DNA from: an uncultured Eubacterium sp.
GTDB lineage: Bacteria; Bacillota; Clostridia; Oscillospirales; Acutalibacteraceae
Assembly: GCA_910583925.1 (NCBI GenBank)
Contig: CAJTZJ010000002.1
Location: forward strand, 9,638-73,637
Direction of reading: 5' to 3'
Length of the DNA: 64,000 nt
Part shown: piece by piece, positions 23,975 to 31,273 of the stretch
How positions within the stretch are numbered: position 1 is the stretch's first letter
Layout of the letters: every line of letters starts with the position of its first letter
Position numbers and translations under genes: made by a program
Notes under the pieces: generated by a model
Databases searched by the model: none
Told to the model about the DNA's origin: nothing
What the model saw: the letters and a program-made list of their open reading frames with translations, nothing else

Positions 23975-25396
23975 ATGGCTTCAGCAAAAAGTAAACTGCT
24001 TCATAGTATCGGTGCTGTTCTTTTCAGATACATTTATAAAAACCCAAAGCGCAATATGCTTCGTCTGGTAAAGCTTGGCAAGAAATTTGCGGGAAATATG
24101 TATCCTGAAAGCACCTTTAAAACGCCTATAGAAATAATTTCAAATGAAAATAACATATGGCATGATTATCTTTTTAATGGTATGAATGATATAGATAAGG
24201 AATTTTTGCAGCATGCTGTTCTTACCTTTGGTATTGATCTTGGTCTTATCGGCACTTCAACGCTCAGAAAAAAAAGGGATGAGATGCATTGTAACATTCC
24301 TTGGGTCGTTTTGCTTGATCCTACCTCTGCTTGCAATCTGAAATGCAAGGGTTGCTGGGCTGCCGAATATGGTTATAAATCAAATCTTTCGCTTGATGAA
24401 ATGAGAAAAATTATCTTTGAGTGCAAAGAACTCGGCACGCATTTCTTTATGTTTACCGGCGGTGAACCGCTTATTCGCAAAAAGGATTTGATAACGCTTG
24501 CTCTTGAAAATCAGGATTGCATTTTTCTTGCTTTTACAAACGGAACACTTGTTGATGAGGAGTTTTGCCTTGATTTAAAGAAGTGTAAAAACTTTGGACT
24601 TGCCCTTTCCATAGAGGGAACGGAGGAAACAAATGACGAGCGCCGAGGCGATGGTGTTTATAACAAAACGCTTGATGCTATGGCTGTTCTTAAAAAGCAT
24701 GGTTGTATTTTCGGCACCTCCATTTGCTATACAAGCAGGAATTATGAGGCTGTTACAAGTGATGAATTTTATGATAAAATGATTGAATGCGGTGCGAAAT
24801 ATATGTGGTATTTCCATTATATGCCCGTTGGCGGCGATGCGGATACAGAACTTCTTTTGACGCCTGAGCAAAGGGAGCATGTGTATCGCTCTGTAAGGGA
24901 AAAAAGAAATAATAAAACCGGCAAGCCTATATTTACAGTTGATTTTCAGAATGATGCCGAATTTGTCGGTGGCTGTATCGCAGGCGGAAGAAACTATTTT
25001 CATATTAATTCCGAGGGTGATGCAGAGCCGTGTGTTTTTATTCATTATTCTGATTCCAATATTCGTGAAAAATCAATTCTTGAGTGTTTAAAATCTCCTC
25101 TTTTTAATGAGTATTATAAGGGTCAGCCGTTTAATAAAAATATGCTTCGTCCTTGTCCGATGCTTGAAAATCCTCAGGCACTTCGTAAAATGGTTGAACG
25201 CAGCGGTGCAAAATCAACAAATCTGCTTTGTGCCGAAAGTGCGAATGCGCTTTGTGCCAAGTGCGATGCTTATGCAAAAAGCTGGGCGCCAAGGGCAAAG
25301 GAAATCTGGGAGGAAAAGGAGCGCTTCAAGCCGTTTACACAGTATTATCGCGATACGCCTGAAGGAAAAACAGACTATAAATCTGAAGATTATTAA
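23975..25396 (+). CDS. Radical SAM protein with SPASM-like C-terminus
   Basis: A 473-residue radical SAM enzyme. The SAM-binding cluster CNLKCKGC is near residues 119-126 (DPTSACNLKCKGCWAAEYG), with the GGEP motif (FMFTGGEPLI). A Cys-rich C-terminus (GGCIAGGRNYFHINSEGDAEPCVF...CPMLENP...LLCAESANALCAKC) is consistent with auxiliary Fe-S clusters as in SPASM/twitch proteins. The N-terminal 100 residues are helical and basic. Not HpnH or a recognised peptide maturase; no small precursor peptide gene is adjacent. Followed by a terminator at 25433. Substrate unknown. Confidence 0.85.
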   Translation: MASAKSKLLHSIGAVLFRYIYKNPKRNMLRLVKLGKKFAGNMYPESTFKTPIEIISNENNIWHDYLFNGMNDIDKEFLQHAVLTFGIDLGLIGTSTLRKKRDEMHCNIPWVVLLDPTSACNLKCKGCWAAEYGYKSNLSLDEMRKIIFECKELGTHFFMFTGGEPLIRKKDLITLALENQDCIFLAFTNGTLVDEEFCLDLKKCKNFGLALSIEGTEETNDERRGDGVYNKTLDAMAVLKKHGCIFGTSICYTSRNYEAVTSDEFYDKMIECGAKYMWYFHYMPVGGDADTELLLTPEQREHVYRSVREKRNNKTGKPIFTVDFQNDAEFVGGCIAGGRNYFHINSEGDAEPCVFIHYSDSNIREKSILECLKSPLFNEYYKGQPFNKNMLRPCPMLENPQALRKMVERSGAKSTNLLCAESANALCAKCDAYAKSWAPRAKEIWEEKERFKPFTQYYRDTPEGKTDYKSEDY

Positions 25397-25426
25397 ATTG
25401 CTGTAAGCCTTTGCAGTATAATGACT

Positions 25427-25528
25427 AATGAAAAAGACTATCCCGATAAAGAGATAGTCTTTCATTTTTATATTCTTATGAGTGTAGAAATGAATTGTAG
25501 GAATACTGTATGAATAATGTAGGAATAA
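25427..25528. repeat. Repeat element copy 1: terminator plus 11-base tandem units
   Basis: Hairpin AAAGACTATC/GATAGTCTTT (25433-25462) followed by T-rich sequence ends the radical SAM gene. Downstream lie three exact 11-base-phase units at 25496, 25507 and 25518 with consensus TGTAnGAATAn, and a looser unit at 25483. Copy 2 at 26236-26337 has the same order, and even the hairpin loops match (CCGATAAAGA against CCGATTAAGA). Confidence 0.75.
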
Positions 25529-25596
25529 ACGGAGCTTGACTGGTTCTAACTGATACTTATTGTGATTATAATTTGTCAATCTAAAATTTATTTTTG

Positions 25597-25625
25597 TTGA
25601 TATTTTAGCATAATTATGATAAAAT
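25597..25625 (+). promoter_or_regulatory. Sigma-A promoter of the toxin-antitoxin pair
   Basis: TTGATA (25597-25602), 17-base spacer, TAAAAT (25620-25625). Confidence 0.7.
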
Positions 25626-25646
25626 AATTTCAAAGGAGATGATTTG

Positions 25647-25916
25647 ATGAATAATTCAATTAGACCTGTTTCTGATTTAAGAAATAATTTTGCAGAAATA
25701 TCAAAAATGGTTCACGAAACTTCGCAACCTGTTTTTCTTACCAAAAATGGTTTTGGCGATATGGTTGTTCTTAGTATTGAAGCATATGAAAATCTGCAAT
25801 TTGAAAGCGAAGTATATTTAAAATTACAAGAAGCCGAAAAGGAAGCTAAGCTGACCGATAAAAGATTTTCATCAAAAGAGATTTTGGCAGAGCTTAAAGG
25901 TGCAATAAATGTATAA
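25647..25916 (+). CDS. Type II antitoxin, Phd/YefM (RelB-like) family
   Basis: An 89-residue antitoxin. The N-terminal DNA-binding half SIRPVSDLRNNFAEISKMVHETSQPVFLTKNGFGDMVVLSIEAYENL is the Phd/YefM fold signature. The acidic/basic C-terminal tail (EAEKEAKLTDKRFSSKEILAELKG) would wrap the toxin. ATG 25647 has AAAGGAG eight bases upstream. It overlaps the toxin gene by 8 bases and would repress its own promoter, possibly through sites in the upstream tandem repeats. Confidence 0.9.
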   Translation: MNNSIRPVSDLRNNFAEISKMVHETSQPVFLTKNGFGDMVVLSIEAYENLQFESEVYLKLQEAEKEAKLTDKRFSSKEILAELKGAINV

Positions 25917-26223
25917 ACTTGAATTTCTGCCTGTTGCAAAAAATGATATGCTGGAAATTGTAAAATACATTTCTGACGAACTGAAAAATCCTGTTGCAGC
26001 TTCAAGGCTTGCAGAAGAATTTGTTTCATCCGCAGAAAAGGTATGCGATTTTCCGTATTCAAATAATGTCTATACACCGATTAAACCACTTGGCTTGGAA
26101 TACAGAAAAATAATTGTAGATAATTATTTGATGTTTTATATTGTTCATGAAGAAACAAAAACTGTGACTATCATGCGTGTACTATATGCACGAAGAAATA
26201 TCAGCGAACAAATTAAACAATAA
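25909..26223 (+). CDS. Type II toxin, RelE/ParE family
   Basis: A 104-residue RelE/ParE-superfamily toxin: MYKLEFLPVAKNDMLEIVKYISDELKNPVAASRLAEEF gives the beta strand and helical hairpin, and the C-terminus YRKIIVDNYLMFYIVHEETKTVTIMRVLYARRNI gives the core sheet with basic residues. RelE-type members cleave ribosome-bound mRNA, ParE-type ones poison gyrase; the ParE-like YARRNI ending leaves both open. Translationally coupled to its antitoxin. The module interrupts two homologous terminator-repeat elements. Confidence 0.9.
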   Translation: MYKLEFLPVAKNDMLEIVKYISDELKNPVAASRLAEEFVSSAEKVCDFPYSNNVYTPIKPLGLEYRKIIVDNYLMFYIVHEETKTVTIMRVLYARRNISEQIKQ

Positions 26224-26235
26224 ATCTATTTAAAC

Positions 26236-26337
26236 AATGAAAAAGACTGTCCCGATTAAGAGACAGCCTTTTTATTATATAGTTTTATTCCTGTAGGAAT
26301 TAGATGTATGAATAATGTACGAATAGTGTACGAACGA
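26236..26337. repeat. Repeat element copy 2: terminator plus 11-base tandem units
   Basis: Hairpin AAAGACTGTC/GACAGCCTTT (26242-26271) with T runs on both strands serves the toxin gene (plus) and the GGGtGRT gene (minus). Then TGTAnGAATAn units at 26305, 26316 and 26327 in exact 11-base phase, with a 13-base unit at 26292. Confidence 0.75.
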
Positions 26338-26388
26338 AGTAGATTTAACTACGTTTTACTACCTCTAATTCCGCTTAACTGCGTGCAA

Positions 26389-27399
26389 TTACTCAGCAAT
26401 TGCCTCTTCTATCGCAACTGCTGTTGCAACTGTTGCACCTACCATTGGGTTGTTACCCATACCGATAAGACCCATCATTTCAACATGAGCCGGAACAGAG
26501 GATGAGCCTGCAAACTGTGCATCGCCGTGCATTCTGCCCATAGAGTCTGTTAAACCGTATGAAGCAGGACCTGCAGCCATATTATCAGGATGAAGAGTTC
26601 TTCCTGTGCCGCCGCCTGATGCAACTGAGAAGTATGATTTGCCGTTTTCAAGAGCCCATTTCTTATATGTGCCTGCAACAAGATGCTGGAAACGAGTTGG
26701 GTTTGTTGAGTTACCTGTAATAGAAACATCAACGCCCTCTTCCTTCATAATTGCAACGCCTTCAAGAACATCGTTAGCACCATAGCATTTAACGGCAGCT
26801 CTTTCACCGTCTGAGAAAGCCTTTGTTTCAAGAACTTTAAGCTCGCCTGTGTAGAAATCATAATCTGTTTTTACATAGGTAAAGCCGTTAATTCTTGAAA
26901 TGATATAAGCAGCATCCTTGCCAAGACCGTTAAGGATAACTCTGAGTGGCTCTTTACGAACCTTGTTTGCTGTTCTTGCGATACCGATAGCTCCTTCAGC
27001 AGCAGCAAAGCTTTCGTGACCTGCAAGGAATGCAAAGCACTTTGTTTCTTCGCTGAGAAGTCTTGCACCGAGATTGCCGTGACCTAAGCCAACGTTTCTC
27101 TGCTCTGCAACAGAACCCGGGATACAGAAAGCCTGAAGACCGATACCGATTTTTTCAGAAGCCTCAGAAGCAGTTTTAACACCACTCTTGATTGCAACTG
27201 CAGCACCAAGTGTATATGCCCAGCTTGCATTTTCAAATGCGATTGGTTGAACACCTTTAACGATAGCATCTACATCGATGCCCTTTGATAAGCATAAATC
27301 CCTTGCTTCTTCAAGACTTGAAAGACCATATTCTGCAAGGCATTTTTCGATTTTGGCAAGTCTTCTTTCCTTGCCTTCAAATTTTACATCATTTGCCAT
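26389..27399 (-). CDS. GGGtGRT family protein, function unknown
   Basis: A 336-residue protein of the clostridial family named for its motif; here SVASGGGTGRTLHPDN near residue 260. Other visible blocks are the Gly/Ala-rich EQRNVGLGHGNLGARLL and FLAGHESFAAAEGAIGIARTANKV, with a C-terminus of MGLIGMGNNPMVGATVATAVAIEEA. No signal peptide; the Gly-rich blocks suggest a cofactor-binding alpha/beta fold. Invariably paired with the NifU-like protein encoded 18 bases upstream, as in other Clostridia (established gene neighbourhood), which implies a joint Fe-S or sulfur function. Function itself is not known. Confidence 0.85.
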   Translation of the reverse strand: MANDVKFEGKERRLAKIEKCLAEYGLSSLEEARDLCLSKGIDVDAIVKGVQPIAFENASWAYTLGAAVAIKSGVKTASEASEKIGIGLQAFCIPGSVAEQRNVGLGHGNLGARLLSEETKCFAFLAGHESFAAAEGAIGIARTANKVRKEPLRVILNGLGKDAAYIISRINGFTYVKTDYDFYTGELKVLETKAFSDGERAAVKCYGANDVLEGVAIMKEEGVDVSITGNSTNPTRFQHLVAGTYKKWALENGKSYFSVASGGGTGRTLHPDNMAAGPASYGLTDSMGRMHGDAQFAGSSSVPAHVEMMGLIGMGNNPMVGATVATAVAIEEAIAE

Positions 27400-27417
27400 T
27401 TTTGCGTCCTCCTTATC

Positions 27418-28110
27418 TTATTCTTCACGAGGGTCAATATATTTTGCAGCATTTGCAAAACGACCGTAATTGCCAATGTTTGCCTTATAAGCTTCGTCAG
27501 GTGTTTTACCGTGGCGGATATCTTCAAGCATCTTGCCAACCTTAACGAATTCATAGCCGATAACCTCGCCCTCTTCGTCAAGCGCCATACGGGTTACATA
27601 GCCTTCAGCCATTTCCATATAACGAACGCCCTTAAGCTTTGTTGAAAACATTGTACCAACCTGGCTTCTGAGACCTTTTCCAAGATCTTCAAGAGCAGCA
27701 CCGATAACAAGACCGTCTTCTGAGAAAGCACTCTGTGAACGGCCGTAAGCAAGCTGCTTGAAGATTTCTCTCATAGCAACATTGATAGCGTCACAAACAA
27801 GGTCTGTGTTAAGGCACTCAAGAAGAGTTTTGCCCGGAAGAATTTCTGCAGCCATAGCAGCAGAATGTGTCATACCTGAGCAGCCGATTGTTTCAACAAG
27901 AGCCTCTTCTACAATACCTTCCTTAACATTAAGGCTGATTTTGCAGGCACCCTGCTGAGGTGCACACCAGCCGATACCGTGTGAGAAACCGCTGATGTCA
28001 CTGATTTGATAAGATTTTACCCATTTTCCTTCTTCAGGAATTGGAGCCGGACCATGATGCGGACCTTTTTTAACAGTACACATCTGTTCAACTTCATGTG
28101 AATAAGTCAT
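27418..28110 (-). CDS. NifU-like iron-sulfur cluster scaffold protein
   Basis: A 230-residue protein whose first half has the NifU/IscU scaffold fold. Cysteines are in GIGWCAPQQGACKISL, VETIGCSGMTHSAAMAAEILPGKTLLE (the usual GCSG...SASM region) and NTDLVCDAINVAMREIF, three positions as needed to hold a cluster. The second half (from about 120) is an additional family-specific extension containing LVIGAALEDLGKGLRSQVGTMFSTKLKGVRYMEMAEGYV. First gene of the operon with GGGtGRT. It probably carries an Fe-S cluster for a dedicated target and is not the housekeeping SufU. Confidence 0.85.
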   Translation of the reverse strand: MTYSHEVEQMCTVKKGPHHGPAPIPEEGKWVKSYQISDISGFSHGIGWCAPQQGACKISLNVKEGIVEEALVETIGCSGMTHSAAMAAEILPGKTLLECLNTDLVCDAINVAMREIFKQLAYGRSQSAFSEDGLVIGAALEDLGKGLRSQVGTMFSTKLKGVRYMEMAEGYVTRMALDEEGEVIGYEFVKVGKMLEDIRHGKTPDEAYKANIGNYGRFANAAKYIDPREE

Positions 28111-28160
28111 ATTTAATACTCCTTCCAGTTTTGTTAATAATTTTAAAAATTAACAATGCT

Positions 28161-28189
28161 ATTATAACGAATTACTGCCGTATCTTCAA
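28161..28189 (-). promoter_or_regulatory. Promoter of the NifU-like/GGGtGRT operon
   Basis: Minus strand TTGAAG (28189-28184), 17-base spacer, TATAAT (28166-28161). The rest of 28111-28361 is AT-rich and holds no gene I can support. Confidence 0.65.
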
Positions 28190-28313
28190 GTGTAATGTGA
28201 TAAAAAATTGTCATATTTTTATATTTTTAACATATTGCTTGAAAATGGGTATTGATAAATAAGGGTTATCGTTAAATGTGACAATTAAGCCCCTATGTAT
28301 TCTTATATAGTAA

Positions 28314-28336
28314 GAGGCGGATGTTTTATCCGCCTC
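28314..28336 (-). terminator. Hairpin after the 28362-28880 gene
   Basis: GAGGCGGAT/ATCCGCCTC, perfect 9-base arms and a 5-base loop. No clear T run, so termination is likely but not certain. Confidence 0.6.
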
Positions 28337-28361
28337 CATAATGTGTATTATTATATTCGAT

Positions 28362-28880
28362 TTATTTATCTGCACTTAAGTGTTTTAAAAATTTATTAGC
28401 AATTATATACGAAACGATGCATGCAACAACAACATTTACGACTTCCAAAATAATATATGTTTCTGAAATTATACGAAGGTGGAATCCTTTATAAATATAG
28501 AAAAAATTATAAATTACTGCATATAATATTTTATCAGTTAAAACATATATAATAAAAATTAGTAAGGTAAAAGTTATTGCTGGTTTGAACTTTATTTTCG
28601 TGATTTTATCATTTTTTTTAAAGAAAACACCAAAAAATATTGCTGAAATTAAATAAGTAAAAATATATGGTAATACACTTAATAGATCAATAACTGATTG
28701 TAACGGAATAACTTCATAAGTTATCAAAGAACCTGTCATTAAAGAATGATAAAGGAACTCTATATAATCCTGCTGTGTATTTGATAAAACCAAGTATAAT
28801 ATACAATTTAACAATACAGATATTATTGACATGAATAAAAATAAAGATCTTTTGAATTGTGCTTTCGTATTATTGTTCAT
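28362..28880 (-). CDS. Small integral membrane protein, unknown function
   Basis: A 172-residue protein with four hydrophobic stretches: SLFLFMSIISVLLNCILYLVL, a segment around SVLPYIFTYLISAIFFGVFF, FTLLIFIIYVLTDKILYAVIYNF and VVNVVVACIVSYIIANKFL. No recognised family. ATG 28880 has GGAAAAG at normal distance; an ATG at 28904 is possible. The sequence is richer in A/T than the flanking operons. It sits 26-50 bases after another membrane protein gene, so they may be cotranscribed. I see no functional clue beyond membrane location. Confidence 0.65.
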   Translation of the reverse strand: MNNNTKAQFKRSLFLFMSIISVLLNCILYLVLSNTQQDYIEFLYHSLMTGSLITYEVIPLQSVIDLLSVLPYIFTYLISAIFFGVFFKKNDKITKIKFKPAITFTLLIFIIYVLTDKILYAVIYNFFYIYKGFHLRIISETYIILEVVNVVVACIVSYIIANKFLKHLSADK

Positions 28881-28930
28881 TTTTGAATCTTTTCCATAAA
28901 TCATGATTTAACTTTCATACATTTAAATGA

Positions 28931-29401
28931 TTAAGACATATACTGTCTGCATTTTTCCAAAATACCCGGAACTTTATTATATCTGATTTCCCATTCGGAA
29001 TGTTTTTTCTTGTAATTTACTAAAATCATTACACGTATAGCAATAACAATAGCACCTGGAATTATATAGAAAATAAGACCTATTATGGATAAAATAACCC
29101 AAAACATAGTTCCGCCGGGCTTATTGGGTTCTGAAGTCATTATAGACCAATACTCATTTTCCAACTCGGCAATTTCATTATAATTTGGTATTTGTGTATC
29201 ACGTTGAAACATTAATTTTACATAATTAGTAGTTTCAGTTACAGAATAAAGCTGGTCATAGTTCCAGCCGCCACGCTCTAAATGTGTATCCTTGCTATGT
29301 ACTTCCTGCGTAGATTTCAGTGTCCATCCGAAATTCTGGAATGTTTCAATGGCGTTTTGCTCTTCTGACGGTGATACCGTTAAGCTTTGACTTTCAATCA
29401 T
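28931..29401 (-). CDS. Membrane-anchored hypothetical protein
   Basis: A 156-residue protein I do not recognise. Residues 1-90 are soluble (SEEQNAIETFQNFGWTLKSTQEVHSKDTHLERGGWNYDQLYSVTETTNYVKLMFQRDT). Then comes a hydrophobic pair (MFWVILSIIGLIFYIIPGAIVIAIRVMILVNY) and a short charged tail. ATG 29401 is chosen because AAGGAG lies nine bases upstream; longer forms start in the leader. It has a consensus promoter of its own (29442-29470) that closely resembles the aldolase promoter. The FQNFGW phrase also occurs in clostridial hypothetical proteins, so it may be conserved. Confidence 0.7.
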   Translation of the reverse strand: MIESQSLTVSPSEEQNAIETFQNFGWTLKSTQEVHSKDTHLERGGWNYDQLYSVTETTNYVKLMFQRDTQIPNYNEIAELENEYWSIMTSEPNKPGGTMFWVILSIIGLIFYIIPGAIVIAIRVMILVNYKKKHSEWEIRYNKVPGILEKCRQYMS

Positions 29402-29441
29402 TTTTGTTTTCTCCTTTTTCATGGATTTCTTGTTTTTGCAT

Positions 29442-29470
29442 ATTATAACAAAGCAATTGCTTATTGTCAA
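29442..29470 (-). promoter_or_regulatory. Consensus sigma-A promoter
   Basis: Minus strand TTGACA (29470-29465), 17-base spacer, TATAAT (29447-29442), serving the 28931-29401 gene. Confidence 0.8.
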
Positions 29471-29544
29471 TAGTCATTTACATAGTAACACTAAGTTTAA
29501 TATATACTTGATTAGAATTACAATATATAATGGCGGTGATAATT

Positions 29545-29769
29545 ATGGATATAAGTTTTACGAATAAATATAAAAATCTTGGACTGAACATTGCATACTA
29601 CAGAAAACGAAGCGGATACACGCAACTTCAATTCGCTGAAATACTTGATATTGACCGTTCACACATTTCTGCAATGGAAATAGGAAAGAACGCTCCATCA
29701 CTTGATTTGATTTTCAAAATATGCGAAGAATTAAATATAACTGAAAAAGAATTATTTGATTTCAGATAA
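29545..29769 (+). CDS. Small XRE-family helix-turn-helix regulator
   Basis: A 74-residue single-domain Cro/CI-type DNA-binding protein. The helix-turn-helix is in YRKRSGYTQLQFAEILDIDRSHISAMEIGKNAPSLDLIFKICEELNITEKELF, complete and canonical. ATG 29545 follows GGTGAT. Divergent from the small membrane protein genes, with about 140 bases between the two start codons, so it could control them. A strong terminator follows. Such one-domain regulators are frequent in mobile or accessory loci. Confidence 0.88.
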   Translation: MDISFTNKYKNLGLNIAYYRKRSGYTQLQFAEILDIDRSHISAMEIGKNAPSLDLIFKICEELNITEKELFDFR

Positions 29770-29812
29770 AAAAGGCACTATGCAGATGATTACTGCACAG
29801 TGCCTTTCAAGC
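29770..29812. terminator. Bidirectional terminator
   Basis: AAAGGCACT(A)TGCAG pairs with CTGCACAGTGCCTTT around a short loop, between the convergent XRE and PI-PLC-like genes; A run left and TTT right. Confidence 0.8.
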
Positions 29813-29825
29813 ATCTATTTGCTTT

Positions 29826-30713
29826 TCATAGATTAGTTTCAATTATTTTTTGTGTTAATTCTTCTGTTGGGAAATCGCAGCAGATGATTCCGTAGTAGTT
29901 TTCTTTTTTCAGCGGATACTTCAAAAATTGCGCATTAATATAGTTTGCATTTCTGCGTGGGCCCTTAAATCCGCCTGCCGTTGAAAGATAATTAAGAATA
30001 TATTTGCCTTCAAAAGGCTTTGCCTTATCAAGAAACGGCTTTATACAATCATTCCAGCGGGGGATAGGCTTATATTTATATCTATCAAGAATAATAAATT
30101 TTACGCTGTTTTCCCCTCCTGTTTCAAGAGGAAGCGGATTCGGAATAATTTCCGGCTGCTCTTTCCAGTGTGAAAAATCAATACCTGTATTAAGCGGAGT
30201 AAAATCTTTCCTGTTTTCCATTGGGCATCGGCGGATCAGAATAATCTTACCTCTTGCTTCATCAAGTGTCGGAACACGATTTTCAAGAAACCATTTATTT
30301 TCATTTCCTTTAATATATGTATAAAACAAATTATCAAAGCTTTTTTCGTATCCGGAGCCGCTGTCATTTTTAAACTGAAAAAGGATTGTTTCGCTTGGAT
30401 TTTCTTTGAGAAAGCGATAACAATGGTCAAGTACATCAGCCATATCCATCTGTTTTCCGAAATGATTTGGTGTATTGAAAACCTTGGCAAAGGCGTGTAC
30501 CATTTTAAGCCTTTCTCCCTCATTTTTAACTCTTATATCAAGCATTCGGATACCGATACAAAGCTGTTCATAAATGCTCATATTCTGGCATTTTGTAATA
30601 TATGAAAACTGAACATACTGCGTTACACTGTCATGTGTGCCGACAATGTTATATTCAAAAACAGGTCTTGAACCGTCAAGGCCTTTCATCCATTTACACA
30701 AATTGATTTCCAT
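29826..30713 (-). CDS. Phosphatidylinositol-specific phospholipase C X-domain protein
   Basis: A 295-residue TIM-barrel protein of the bacterial PI-PLC family, which cleaves phosphoinositides to cyclic inositol phosphate and diacylglycerol. The two catalytic histidines are visible, in YNIVGTHDSVT (about residue 27) and KMVHAFA (about 73), with the Arg/Asp of IRMLDIRVK between. Unlike secreted PI-PLCs there is no signal peptide or membrane segment, so an intracellular or non-classically exported role is likely. ATG 30713 has GGGGAAG; a GTG at 30722 is less likely. Its promoter is back-to-back with that of the PHP operon. Confidence 0.85.
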   Translation of the reverse strand: MEINLCKWMKGLDGSRPVFEYNIVGTHDSVTQYVQFSYITKCQNMSIYEQLCIGIRMLDIRVKNEGERLKMVHAFAKVFNTPNHFGKQMDMADVLDHCYRFLKENPSETILFQFKNDSGSGYEKSFDNLFYTYIKGNENKWFLENRVPTLDEARGKIILIRRCPMENRKDFTPLNTGIDFSHWKEQPEIIPNPLPLETGGENSVKFIILDRYKYKPIPRWNDCIKPFLDKAKPFEGKYILNYLSTAGGFKGPRRNANYINAQFLKYPLKKENYYGIICCDFPTEELTQKIIETNL

Positions 30714-30737
30714 AATTTTCACTTCCCCTTACAACGC

Positions 30738-30766
30738 AGTATAGCACTTTTATTTTATTTCTTCAA
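30738..30766 (-). promoter_or_regulatory. Promoter of the PI-PLC-like gene
   Basis: Minus strand TTGAAG (30766-30761), 17-base spacer, TATACT (30743-30738). Its -35 lies 4 bases from the -35 of the divergent promoter. Confidence 0.65.
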
Positions 30767-30770
30767 CCGA

Positions 30771-30799
30771 TTGAAAAAATCTTTTAATATCGTTATAAT
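30771..30799 (+). promoter_or_regulatory. Promoter of the 30827/PHP operon
   Basis: TTGAAA (30771-30776), 17-base spacer, TATAAT (30794-30799). A run of eight G (30812-30819) lies between the start site and the ATG and doubles as the ribosome binding site. Confidence 0.7.
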
Positions 30800-30826
30800 A
30801 AATTTAACAATGGGGGGGGTACAGAT

Positions 30827-31273
30827 ATGCTTATTTTTGAAAAGGCAGGCAAGGTTTTGCCTGAGCAGGATAAAACGAATATTCCGATTGAATTTCAAGT
30901 TCCGAACGGAATGGAAAAGCTTGTAATTGATTATGCTTACTCGCCGAAAACACTGGTGGATGAGGCAAAAGCAACAGAATTGCTTGAAAAGAGTATAAAA
31001 AAATATCTTGGAAAGAAATATAAGGCAGAGCCGAAGGATTTTATGCCTGTGAAAAATCTGATTACACTTTCTCTTGATGAAAACGGAAATTACCGAGGTG
31101 CAGCACACAGACAGGCCGACAGACAGCATCACGAAATAAGCAGGGATTTTGCTTCTGCAGGCTTTGAGAAGGGCGAAATCGCAGGCGGAAAATGGACGCT
31201 TGTGCTTAATGTTCACTGCTGTGCCTGCGCAGTCGATTACAATGTAAGAATTACAGGGGAGGAAAAAAGATGA
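30827..31273 (+). CDS. Hypothetical partner of the PHP metallohydrolase
   Basis: A 148-residue soluble protein that I cannot assign to a family. It begins with a strand-rich half (LIFEKAGKVLPEQDKTNIPIEFQVPNGMEKLVIDYAYSPK) followed by helices. The second half has LITLSLDENGNYRGAAHRQADRQHHEISRDFASAGF and a short Cys/His cluster, VLNVHCCACAVDYNVRI. Its stop overlaps the start of the PHP gene by 4 bases (ATGA), so the two are translated together and likely act together. The fold resembles the N-terminal beta domain that precedes PHP domains in some CehA-like proteins, here as a separate gene (inference). Confidence 0.75.
   Translation: MLIFEKAGKVLPEQDKTNIPIEFQVPNGMEKLVIDYAYSPKTLVDEAKATELLEKSIKKYLGKKYKAEPKDFMPVKNLITLSLDENGNYRGAAHRQADRQHHEISRDFASAGFEKGEIAGGKWTLVLNVHCCACAVDYNVRITGEEKR

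Noticed and set aside
25496..25528. CRISPR-like repeats
   Set aside because: Units are 11 bases in direct contact with no spacers and no cas genes.
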